Shown here in pieces: positions 20,412 through 30,988 of a stretch of 64,000 nt of DNA (within the stretch, counting starts at the first letter, position 1; each line of letters opens with the position of its first letter). The notes under the pieces were generated by a model that was not told the origin of the DNA, ran no database searches, and was given only the letters and a program-made list of their open reading frames with translations. The stretch comes from Neodontobutis hainanensis (Eukaryota; Chordata; Actinopteri; Gobiiformes; Odontobutidae), in assembly GCA_024349245.1 (NCBI GenBank), contig JALDNG010000020.1, forward strand, positions 19,277,501 through 19,341,500, read 5' to 3'. The translations under genes were made by a program, and so were the position numbers.

Positions 20412-21196
20412 TAGTGCTGGGCAACGATGAAAGTGTTTAATCGTGATTAATTGCACAAAGTTCTGCGATTAATTGCAATTAATCACATTATACTCAAATT
20501 TAATAATGAATTAAAAATTTGTGTATTGCATGCTTTTATTTTGAAAGTACTGCTATTTGAACAAAAGGGCAATATCATTTGGTTTGCAAACACTTTAAAC
20601 AAATAAGGTGCTTTTTACAGCAGTTAAAAGTTAGTAGCAGTTGAAATATTTCTTGTAAATCTCAACTTAAACATTAATGTAATCAAATTAAATATTAAAC
20701 TAAAAATATTTGCCACTGCCAGGGCATTAATATTTTATTTAGCTTGTTATAGAAAAACAAGTTATGTCCAGAGCCTCGATCATAACAGTATAACAATGTA
20801 AACAATATAAATGTCTGTTTTGTGTTTTCATTACAGTCAGATCATGTAAGTGCAGTTCCCGCTGTTCATCAACATAATGCACTGTAACGCCGCAAGCTTA
20901 TTATAGTTGCCTAGCGATGTCCAGTAGTCTCCGGTGAGGACAATAGTTGGTGCACGTTGTAATGCCGTTGCTTTTGTAGTCCTTTCCTTTTCATACAACT
21001 CATGTATTCTTCTTGAGATGGTGCATCATGAGGGCGGCTCATAAGTGCAGTCATTCATTGCGGTCCTAAGAATGTTTTTCAGACCGACATCTTTCACAAT
21101 ATTAATTGGTTGACGTTAACGCGCAATAAAATAATTGTCGCCGTTAATTCATTAATGCGTTAACGCAGTAGTAACACGTTAACTTGCCCACCACTA
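20412..21196. mobile_element. MITE-like element with inverted ends
   Basis: Starts TAGTGCTGGGCAACGATG and ends with the imperfect reverse complement, AGTTGCCCACCACTA-like (21182-21196). Next to the ends are TTAATCGTGATTAATTGCA and GTTAACGCATTAAT-type motifs, known from abundant fish non-autonomous DNA transposons. No transposase frame. Family unknown; the ends are the only solid evidence. Confidence 0.6.
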
Positions 21197-23114
21197 ATAC
21201 ATTTTTTATCCTATTTAGTTATTTTTTGATTACCCTTGGTCTGCCATGCATTTTGTCTGTATGTGTTGATCTGTGAATGTGTTCTAATCTGTTCCTTTTT
21301 AATTGCCCCTCTTGGGAACTAATAAAGTTAATAGAATTGAATTTAATTTGAAATTTATATATCATGTTTCATTTACGCAGAGTTTAAACTTTGGGTTGTA
21401 ACCATGATTGCAATATTTTTTTGTTGTTATCCTATTGTCAGATCATGCATACTACATACACTACCAATAACCATATTCTTACATTTTAAGTGTACAGCTG
21501 AGTAAAAGCACGCACTTGACCCTCTGTAACCTCCATCTGTCATTACACTAAATCTTCAGAATGATCACATAAGTAATAATCGATTGCACCGCCGGCCTGC
21601 TTCATGTGATTACTTCTGCTCATCACCCCCTTGTGACCACTTACGTCTGCCCATTCCTCCAGTAGGACAAGCCGGTCGAAGACAAGTCAGATGCAGTGGG
21701 AATCAAGCGGGCTTTCTTTTTCCTCATTATTTAGCCAGACAGATGTGGGACAGTGACCGAGATGGAGCAAGAGCGATCCAGACAGAGACGGATAACGTGC
21801 ATGGCTTGTGGAGACATTGCCGAGGGAGCGAGGCTGAGTTACGGCTGTCGAACTGTGAGTGCCTGCAGTGATTCTGAGAACAGCCCAATGATACATGACT
21901 TTAATTCGATAGCACTCTCTATTAAGACCCCGAGAAAAAAACAGAGGAGACAGTTCAGTATAAAAGAACGGTACGGCTCTGTTTAAGGTGTCTTCTGTGT
22001 CCTATAATTGAACACTTCATTATGGATTTGGTGGCATGTTTCTTTGTGAGCCTCTGTGATTGGTCGTTGCTCAGTTGAAGAGGACAGGGAGAAAAAGTCA
22101 CTTGCCAAATCAGGCCCAAATGAATGGAAGCAGAGCCACTCACAAAATCACCTACAGCACCTAACCATCCATTTTGAACACAAGCATTTCCCAGCATTTT
22201 GGCTTCTTCCCAAGTCTGCCTGTCTTAAGGATTATTATTATTATGAATATAACAATGGTTTTAGAAAGTTCTACTCCATTTAATTGTGCAATACTATTAT
22301 GTATTATATAAAACACCACTATAATAATGCAGTGCTAAAAGCATGTCTTAAATAGGGATTAACACCTTTTAAAGTTGTTTTAAGTTTTAAAATTCTTTTA
22401 AACAAATATTATGTAGCAATCAAAAGCTTACAAGTATGTTGATTGTTTTAATGCTCTTGAATATACTTTACCATATCCTGCCACTTTAGCAACTGAGACA
22501 GTGGAACAAGTATGAAGGGCACACTCACATTAGGACCATTTTATATATTTTTTTTTATTTGAATTTTGTTAATCTCTTAATTATTCCTTTTGGGGATATT
22601 CATTGTCAGCAGCCACCACCAGGGGGCCCCCAGCATGTTTTTGATGTTGGTGGGGGAAACAGGTAGCCTGGCCAGCTGCAACTAACACTTTTCCTATTCT
22701 ATACAAAAAAGTTAGTCTGGTACCCTGTTACTTGCATTCAGTTTCAAGGGTGGGGTTTACGGGCGTAATCAGTAACCAATCAGAGAAACACTGGACGTGA
22801 GGCTGTCAACAAGGACGTTAGTGCCGCTAGTTAACATGGCCAGCAGAAGAGCAAATACTGAAGTGGTTTCATCGTTTTTATACTTTGCTGGTTATTCAAA
22901 ATTGAGACAGGAGCAGAAATAAACAACCTCTCGGTAGCAGTGCCCGCCATGTTGAATGTTGTGAACTAGCCACAAGATCCAAGCCGAGTTACTTGTGTAT
23001 GACATGGCCAGCAAACCACAACCTGCTGCAGACAAATGGCTTTTGTTCTAGAGAAGGGATTTGCTGTGAGGAAGGGACCAGACCATCCTGCTTTTGAAAA
23101 AAGTAAATGGGACT
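21197..23114. other. non-coding DNA, nothing recognised
   Basis: No coding motifs. Short low-complexity patches; CAGCAGCCACCACCAGGGGG near 22607 looks like part of a dispersed repeat, but I cannot place it. Confidence 0.45.
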
Positions 23115-23258
23115 GGTATACCAGGCCAGGAAACTAGTGTACCCGAAGAAAACCCACCCAAGCATGGGGAGAACATGCAAACTCCACACAAAAAGGCCCA
23201 ATCCAAACTCTGGACCTTGAGGCGACAGTGCTAACCACTGTGCCACAGCACCGCCAAT
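23115..23258 (-). mobile_element. tRNA-like SINE head (minus strand)
   Basis: Reverse complement reads GCACAGTGGTTAGCACTGTC, then a box-B-like segment and GTGTGGAGTTTGCATGTTCT. The same order occurs on the plus strand at 57349-57476. The 3' half of the same family is seen alone at 12466-12660. Confidence 0.65.
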
Positions 23259-23506
23259 TTGAACCGATCTGTGCCTATGTGCAATTTGGGAGGGCTCTCA
23301 AGCCACAGAACAAATTACGATAGACTCCCATGTGGTCATAATGTGCCCTTTGTTTACGAAAAGCACAGAATTGCACAGCACTTACTAAGAGTTTGGTTTT
23401 CACTAGGGTTATTCCAATAACATTTTTCAGCAATCCGGGATATGACCTCAGGGTAGCTGCCAGTACCGAGTACCAGTCAGATACTTGAGTGCGTAAAAAA
23501 GGCTGT

Positions 23507-23726
23507 GGTAACACTTTAGAGTAGGGGCAAATTTGATCATGAATTCATACGTTAATTCAGGCATGACTTATGCAATAGTACATGCAATAAAATCTCATGA
23601 ATCACCAGGAATTATCATGTTTTCATCTTGACCCTAACCGAAAATGCCTAACCCCAACCTTAACCCAATACATGTACTAATGCATGAGTCATGATAATTA
23701 TGTACCCCCTACTCTAAATTGTTTCC
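23507..23726. mobile_element. 220-bp MITE with near-perfect inverted ends
   Basis: The left end GGTAACACTTTAGAGTAGGG pairs with the right end, whose reverse complement is GGAAACAATTTAGAGTAGGG. The interior is also partly self-complementary (ATGAATTCATACGTTAATTCA / TGCATGAGTCATGATAATTA). Size and ends fit a small non-autonomous DNA transposon. Confidence 0.7.
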
Positions 23727-23808
23727 AAAGCTGTCCAAAAATCTAAAAAGCTGCAGATGTTGTCTGCTTCTAACGAAGCGAAGAAACTTTTCTGTTGACA
23801 GTGTGCCT

Positions 23809-23852
23809 CCATAAATTATTGATGGATTGATTGATTGATACTCATCATTGTC
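23809..23852. repeat. left arm of an inverted repeat bracketing an nbea exon
   Basis: This 44-base arm has unique flanks around (GATT)n: CCATAAATTATTGATG on the left and ACTCATCATTGTC on the right. Its reverse complement occurs at 25180-25227 with one more GATT unit. Confidence 0.85.
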
Positions 23853-24834
23853 CATGATTATTGTTTATTGTTGCATTAATATAGCATAGTCATCTTTACA
23901 TGGAACAACACAGAGTTACTTAGCTGCTGGAGTTTTTTTAATGAGCAGATTCCCAGAAGGAATCATGAATTATTCCACAGTGGAATCTGTGTGGAAATAC
24001 AGGATTCTTGTGGGATGGGTGTGTTTACAATTAAAGTATTAGAAAAATGTTTCATTGTTATATTAACTGTCAGTGTGGCATAATGGAATGATACTGTGCC
24101 GATGATGAGAACGAGCAAAATGTTGGTTTAACTGTGTAGAAACATTAATGTTGCGCATGTGGTTTTTTGGCATGACGGTTCCCAGGTGATAGTAGATTGG
24201 AGGGGTCCACAAGGGTTCATGTATATTTAGTTTAAGGTGCATTTACATTACTCAGTTACATGGAAAAGGTTATTTTATTACTTTATCAATACAGCGCATC
24301 ACATAGTTCATAAAATTACACATTTATAATTTTTGTCAATAACTTTACCTGTGTAAGTGGTCAGCTTCTCCAAACCTATATTTAGAGAACCTGAAATTGA
24401 TGTAAATGAGCTGTAATGTTGCCAGTATACAGGTATAAAATAGATTGAATGATATAAGATATAGAGTGTGTTGGATAACTGCAGCTGAAGGACATTATCA
24501 CATTAAGTGATTTATTGTTGATTTATCACTGTCCCAACACCCACACATAGCGCTCAGACAAAATGGCAGCTCTGAAGTGATGCCTCATTGTCATCTCCAC
24601 TGATGTCCATGCTGCTCGCAGTTGACAGACAGATGACTCATTCTAAACCCCCTGGGAGCTGCTGGCTTTTTAGAAAACCTCTGTGTTTATGCATGGTAAT
24701 TGGTTCTCTCCAAGTCATTTCCTTTCAAAACACTGCATTTTTGTTAAATGAGAGGCTTAAACTAAATCAAAATGCAAAAAGAAAACAAGGGCCTAAGCTA
24801 TAATTTTCTCCTCCAAAGCTGGATGAGCACTCAC

Positions 24835-25003
24835 CGAGGCCCTTTGGCATGATGCCGCTGGTTTCTGCAGGGTTGACGGCCCAGTAGTAAAACTTGAGCA
24901 TGTGCATGAGCTGGAGCACTGTGCCCACTCGCCGGATGGTGCTGTAGATGGTGGCTGCGCCGATGAACTCTGCAGAAAGGTAGGTGTAAAGAGAGAGCTG
25001 CAC
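24835..25003 (-). CDS. nbea: neurobeachin exon (last visible in transcript order)
   Basis: 169 nt, acceptor CACTCCAG and donor GTGAGT. It encodes VQLSLYTYLSAEFIGAATIY, IRRVGTVLQLMHMLKFYYW and ends PKGL plus one base (phase 1). It joins in frame to the preceding exon's HTPAK. It belongs to the armadillo-like region that follows the N-terminal lectin-like domain of neurobeachin, a large cytoplasmic scaffold that binds PKA regulatory subunits and acts in vesicle trafficking. Residues fit NBEA better than the paralogue LRBA, which has an LMLYTYLSTEFIGTVNIYN-type sequence here. The next exon (expected to start DGPRP) was not found to the left. Confidence 0.95.
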
Positions 25004-25179
25004 CTGGAGTGGGAAATACAAATGTCAGATATCAGGTATTGGGCCACATAGTCTAAGCAAAACCCATTATAAGAAACCTTAAGAACACACACCACACCCT
25101 CCCCAAGTGAGATTTTGTTTGCTCAAAGTTTGAATATGAAAATATTGTATTGACCCACACCCTCATTGGTCTCATCTCT

Positions 25180-25227
25180 GACAATGATGAGTATCAATCA
25201 ATCAATCAATCCATCAATAATTTATGG
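25180..25227. repeat. right arm of an inverted repeat bracketing an nbea exon
   Basis: Reverse complement of 23809-23852 with one extra four-base unit. The two arms lie about 1.0 kb after and 0.2 kb before the exon in transcript order and could pair in the pre-mRNA. The right part merges with a longer dispersed repeat (25200-25400, TAGTGCCTTCCAGCAACC...). Confidence 0.85.
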
Positions 25228-28200
25228 ATATAGTGCCTTCCAGCAACCACAGATTGACCAAGGTGCTGTACAACATTAACAATAAATAAACCTAATTACA
25301 AAGAGGTTTAAAAACACATTACCACAATAAAAACAGAGCAGTGTCACAGAGCCATTTAAGGGCCAAAAGCCATTCTGAATCAGTGGGTCTTAAGTTTGGC
25401 TTTAAACAGAAGCAGGTCAGTGATGGAACCATAGACAGTATAAATATGGATGATATCCGCCCATTGATTCCCTATTTACTGATATTGTCGTTACGATTTG
25501 GCATTGTTGGCCAGCAGAATGTAGAGCTCTGCTGGGTTGGTGAGGGGTTCAAATCTCACACAAATAAGCAGGTGAAACTGAGTGCATTAAAAACAAACAT
25601 TATGATTTAGATTCTGAACTGGACAGGGAGCCAGTGCAGGGAGTACAACTACAGTTAAAGTTCTAAACTGCCATCACTCACTTCATCCATCATGGCGCTG
25701 CAGCCACTGCCAGAGACAATAATAGCCTGCAGCACATTGTACTCTCACCAGAGGGGTTATCGGCTGTAGCCTTACATCTCGCCACGTCTCTTTGAGACAC
25801 ATCTTGTAAAAACTTTTTTATTTTTTATCTTATTGTATTTATTTTTGACAGAAAGACCATGGGAGTCATGTTGATGGTATGGACATTTGAATGTAACATA
25901 TAGAGTATGTACATCCGTCTAGTCAAAATGATTGCTCACGGTCATTCTAGTAGGAACAGGATTCTAGTCTTTCTGGTGTTAATGTAACGTGTAACGTTTC
26001 TTGTCTTGTGTTTGAACCAAATGCAAAGTTCTAGTCTTTTTACTCTACCTGGGAATAAACCTGAATTAGATTCTGATTTACCCATCTTCCAGTTTATGGA
26101 TTGTAAATGTTTTAAAACCTACTACTAGGCTGCAAAATAATTGTCAGACTGTTACTCATTCAAATCAGTTAACATACATTTCCGGACTTGGAAATAACAA
26201 TCCAAGTCTCTACTTTTCATACAACCTCGGGAACTTGTCTTCATTTTCTTAACACTTTCATGGAACAACTCATTTCTGTTCTGGTGGAGAGTGCAGTAAT
26301 GGAGTCTGTTCTCATCGCCCGAGGCATGAGTGGCCGCTGACCCAGTATTACTCACTTTCATAACTGCTCCCACTGTTCAACGATGATTAGCATTTCCTCT
26401 GTAATTAGCACCAGACCTGACGAGAATTCCTAATCCTGAGTCTTTCCAGAGTTAATACTGAGGGCATTTACAATATTGTGTCAGGAGCCGGATATTAACA
26501 GTCAAAATGAACCGTGATGAAAGCCAGCAATGTGAGAAGTATGATAGTATGTGATATGGACTGAGGTCACTGCAATTAGGCGCTGAAAAGTAAGGTTGTG
26601 TCTGCCCTAGTGTGTTCATTTTGTCAAGGTCAGGACTCAGGTTATAACCATTATCAATCAACGTCTGCTGCATAGAAACCAAGCTACTTTAGACTCTGAC
26701 AGAAAAAAAAGTGCTGTGTTGTAATATGAACAAAATGGAGAAACTAATGCAAAGGCTAGTGTAGACATCTTTGAATACTGACACAATTGCACAAAACAGT
26801 TTATTTCAGTTTTCATTTAAAATGCATTAGTGTGGACATAGATTTACAAACTATTTGTTTGGCAACACATTTTTTCCCTCTGATGTGTGGTTTTCTGTGC
26901 CAAATGTAGTCACTCAGTATTTCAAATCTTATGGCTGATGGTTCTGTACTTCTGCTTCCAGGAGGTGTAAGTACAGTATTTATTTTTTGCTTTGATAGAG
27001 AAAAGAATTTCTCAAAGTATCATTACAGTTCTCTTCAAATCTACACAAAAATCACTTGAGACATAAACATGTGATTTTTGTACAGACTTGTAGAATGCCA
27101 TTTTGTGTGCCATTCTCTGTGCTCTACCATTTAAGACTAATACAAAGAGAAACACTAGGCTTATGTCAAGGCCACACTGACTTGAAATATGTGTCCAAAA
27201 TGTTTTGAGTCAAAGCAACTAAAAATGTGTAATGTGTAATTATTTACACTGTGAACAATAAAGTAGAACACTGCTATAATCAAGTTTGTCACTACAACAT
27301 CCACGAATTGTGAAACTAAAGGAGGTCTGTAGCATTTTTACACGTTTGTAGATCTTGAGGTTAAAACAAATTGCTTGGTACAGTTTACTAAAGTCCAACA
27401 CAAATAAACTCATTTCTGCAGTACTGACAGTCTGTGGTTGGCAGGTCGACTAATTCAGCTATAATCCCACTGGGCAGCATGTTTTACTTCAGCAGAGCTA
27501 TTACAACGGATGCTAGAACAGATGAATTAGCCTGCATGGCTAACTCTGATTAATGTGCACTGTTACATATGAAATAAACCTAAACATACAATAAGTGAAC
27601 ACACCACAGCTGTGGTGTGTGAGGGACACATCAGTGTCACTGCACTGCTTTACAGACTGTTTACAGTTCCTTGTGACTGAGTTGTGATGGACTCTAAACA
27701 GCTCGGTTGAACAACAGGCTGTGTGTTAATAAATGGTTCCTCAGGTTTAATGTGTGCCCTGCATTTTCTCACAAAGTTATCCACACACATGGATTACAAA
27801 CACAATGAAACCTGTTACATATTCTGTATGTGGTGGCTCTTAAATCACTCAGAAGCCATTATGACGCAACAATTCATTTGCAGAACAACAGTATATTAGT
27901 AGCCTTGTCAACTAGACCCGTTCACATTCAAGTGGATCCTACCAGGCACATAGTGACAGTGGGAAATCTGAGTGAATTGAGATAACTTTGCATTATAAGG
28001 GTGCTTTCTTTCTTGTAGGGCACTAGAATATTTCAAATGGTTCAAATTGCCCCATGGGCTGCTAATATAGAAGACTCTGTGAGGTTTGGTCCACAGTCTA
28101 ATTCAACCACACACTTTTTTAAGAGGAATCCAAAAACAACCAACAAAAATCAGCCAAACCCACGTCATTGCCCTGTTTCTCTCCTTACTCTTCCTCTCGG

Positions 28201-29005
28201 TCTTGGAGCTGGTGAACTGTGGCAGACATGTCTCCAGACACGTCTGTATTTATTAGCTCCTGTTATTTATTCATGGCCTGGCCAACACTCCAGAGGCGAG
28301 CGCATTTGCCTCAGAACTCACAGCTCCTTTGATATACCTCATCCCCTTTCTTCACGGGTCATTATTTAAAGTAGAGGGGAATTCTCAATGTTGAAAAAAA
28401 ACTTTGTTGGCTTCAATGCAAATGAAAGCAAGTAATGAAGTCTGCAATAAGTTAATGTGTTGAAAATGGGAGAATATTTTGTGCTGCACTCCATTAGAAC
28501 ACCAAAACATTTGATGAAGTACTAAATGAATTTGGGCCTTAAAGTGGTAATAAAAGAAATGCATTGAGCTGTACAGTGTGGGTACGGGTACTTTTCCGTG
28601 TGTACTGTCCCATACTACTTTGGTCCCAAGTATGTGGTCTGCTTTCCAAAAGGTGGAGCTAAACACTGCTATGTGCTGATTGGAAATAAATAATCCTTAC
28701 TCAGCAAAACGAGAAGTAAATGGAAAAACATCAAACTTTTTTGTTTTATATGAAGTATAATTCTTCTTATGATAAACAATAACAATAATGTACAGTTGTA
28801 CTTTATCAAAAAAAAAAAAACAAAACAACAACAAACAAAGTAAGAGTATATTTTATTGCAATTTTTCCTGATTTTAAACGGTCATTGCTCTAGAGCATAG
28901 CATTTATTGTCTACAGTGCATTAAACACAGTGAGCTCCGACTCTTTGAGGTCTGCACAATATTAGAAAAACATGCAACAACTTTATGGAATATTGCAATT
29001 ACAAT
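25228..29005. other. nbea intron sequence, largely unrecognised
   Basis: No further exon. 25228-25420 looks like a dispersed fish repeat (CAAGGTGCTGTACAACATT). A perfect 22-base palindrome lies at 27599-27620. The remainder is AT-rich intron DNA. Confidence 0.6.
27599..27620. promoter_or_regulatory. perfect 22-base palindrome with two RUNX-type half sites
   Basis: The palindrome contains ACCACAGCTGTGGT: two head-to-head TGTGGT (RUNX-type) motifs around a CAGCTG E-box. Function is inference; only the symmetry is seen. Confidence 0.35.
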
Positions 29006-29200
29006 ATATTTACATTTATTCATTTAGCTGACGCTTTTATCCAAAGCGACTTACAATAAGGTTCCAGTCACCAGTGTTACAGCTGAAACACCACTGGAGG
29101 AAAGGTGGGTTCGGTGTCTTGAACAAGCACACAATAACAGTATGAACTGTGGGGAGAGCAGGAATTGAACCGCCAACCTTTCGGTTATACAAAGACTGCT
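29006..29200 (-). mobile_element. tRNA-derived SINE, minus strand
   Basis: Reverse complement has box B (GGCGGTTCAATTCC), the central GTGTGCTTGTTCAAGACAC segment and the tail TCGCTTTGGATAAAAGCGTC, AGCTAAATGAATAAATG, a well-known fish SINE 3' end. The copy at 40180-40385 is the same family and orientation. Confidence 0.8.
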
Positions 29201-29491
29201 GAACAATATGTGGAAGTTTAACTGGTTTAGAAAATGAATAGAAATACAAAGCTTTGGACTAACTTCCACTCATCACAACAGGAGCTAAATCAATATTAGA
29301 GACTGAACCAGGACTAAATGTAGGAATGGAACAGAGCGGAACCAGGACTTTTTAACGGAGTTAGCCACAGTTTGATTTGTACCCTACCACTCCAGGAAAG
29401 GTGCTTTTTACATGGTATGTTAACTATTATATGATCTCCAAACTATGAAATTATATATATTGTCCCTTTAAAATGCATCATTCTCCCTCAC

Positions 29492-29644
29492 CTTAGCAGG
29501 AGTGTGGATCCAGATGGCAGCGTTGAACAGGATGTGGTCACACAGCTGCTTCAGCAGAGGGGCTCCGTGTGAAAGACCGTCTAGATATTTGGCAAAGGAC
29601 AGGAACTGCTCCAGCACGGCCCTGGTGATGTGTGCACGTGAAGA
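29492..29644 (-). CDS. nbea: neurobeachin exon
   Basis: 153 nt, 51 codons, phase 0 at both ends, acceptor CTCCTGCAG and donor GTGAGG. It encodes SSRAHITRAVLEQFLSFAKY, LDGLSHGAPLLKQLCDHILF and NAAIWIHTPAK. This matches NBEA closely and differs from LRBA, which has ELCLAFSKYLSNLQNG here. It is part of the armadillo-like repeat region. It continues LLEK of the exon at 30880 and runs into VQLSLYTYL of the exon at 24835. One change from mammals as I recall them is alanine for proline after FN. Confidence 0.96.
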
Positions 29645-30686
29645 CTGCAGGAGATCGATGGAGAATGGAGAGTTAAGCACACTGTGTCAGGATTCAGGTA
29701 GTGCCTTAATTATGTGAACCAAAACTATATGCAGTCAGAGAATTTGACTTTGATGATGAGCCGTCTGGCACCTTTTCTCTGCCGAAGGAGGACAGGCTTA
29801 CTTAGGAGAGGAAAAAAATGAACGCATGGGAAAGGTGTGGCATAAACAGATGACAAACAGATGGCGTGATATGAGGAAGTGTGAATCCCGGCAGCTGGAC
29901 GGGAGCCAGGAAAACACTGCAGCTCTCAGGTGCACGCTGTGAACGCCAGTTAGTTAAGACAGTTAAGAGTGACAGAGTGGAGTCCTTCGTCAGCGTGGCA
30001 CTCTGGGGAGGCTGCACACCACTAGATCAATGAATAAATAAAAAGTGATGTGAACGGGAAGAAGGGAGAAGGAAAGAGAGAAAAATCCACAGGAATAAAT
30101 TGGGAGAAAGTTGGTGGTTCTTTCCCTCGCTGTGCACAGTTCAAAGACTCAGTCGGGATTCAGCTGCAAGTAACGGAAGATTAGAGCAGAACTCAAACTC
30201 TGTTACTGACACCACTCATTCAAGAGATAAAAAAATGCCATTATCTCATTAGAATGTTGTAGTTCATTTCGAAACGTGATGCCACTTTTATATTACTGTT
30301 CAAAGCAAAAGCAAACAGTAAGCTTTGGGAGACGTATACCCTTTTTGAAAAGAGAAGAAAAGACAGACATCTTATGTATTAAAGGTAAAATGATGTGGTA
30401 TTGATCCTGGGATAAAATGAAAGTCTAAATGAGGATTAGCTTTGGACATTTTTACTAAGAATGAGCCTGGGACTCGTTAATGGGAGTCTGGGTGGAGAAT
30501 ATGCAAATCCAAATGGTGGTGCATAAATGCTACTCAACCTTACTCAACACACTAAATTAAAGAAAGCTTTAGAGAATCATTTTGTAGTATACAGCTAAAC
30601 AAAATGGAACACATCAGTCAAATTATGTAATGACAAGTGAATTGTGTCAAAATAGCGTAACATAAGGTTTTGTAGTGGTTTATTAG

Positions 30687-30751
<65 letters not shown>

Positions 30752-30879
30752 AAATAAAATACATATTTACACAATAGAACAATAGAACCAAGTGGAAGTT
30801 CTTGAAAAAACTGACCACACTGAAAATGTATTATTTATTACAGAAGAGTTGTGAACCCTTCATCAATAGATGACCCTAC
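29645..30879. other. nbea intron with (TA)n microsatellite
   Basis: The 1,235-bp intron between the two exons. It holds an AT dinucleotide run at 30690-30748 and no other recognisable element. Confidence 0.8.
30690..30748. repeat. (TA)n microsatellite
   Basis: Uninterrupted TA dinucleotides, about 29 units; the open frame across it is an artefact. Confidence 0.95.
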
Positions 30880-30988
30880 CTTTTCCAGCAGGTATCCAAT
30901 CACCAGGAAGCCCTTCCCTCCCAGCATCTGCTCCTGCATGGCCACAGAGCTCTTGAGGAGTTCGACCAGGAAGGCCAGGAGGGTGGCG
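30880..30988 (-). CDS. nbea: neurobeachin exon
   Basis: 109 nt, acceptor TTTTGCAG, donor GTAGGG. The first base completes a cysteine codon begun in the previous exon. It then reads ATLLAFLVELLKSSVAMQEQ, MLGGKGFLVIGYLLEK and ends in phase 0. It is an armadillo-like helical repeat of neurobeachin. The conserved MQEQML and GFLVIGY segments are nearly identical between NBEA and LRBA, but LVELLKSS fits NBEA (LRBA has IMELLKNS). The exon is preceded in transcript order by a 6.5-kb intron. Confidence 0.96.

Noticed and set aside
21584..21986. Plus-strand frames at 21.6-22.0 kb
   Set aside because: Cysteine-rich by chance; no zinc-finger spacing, no splice partners and no repeat match.
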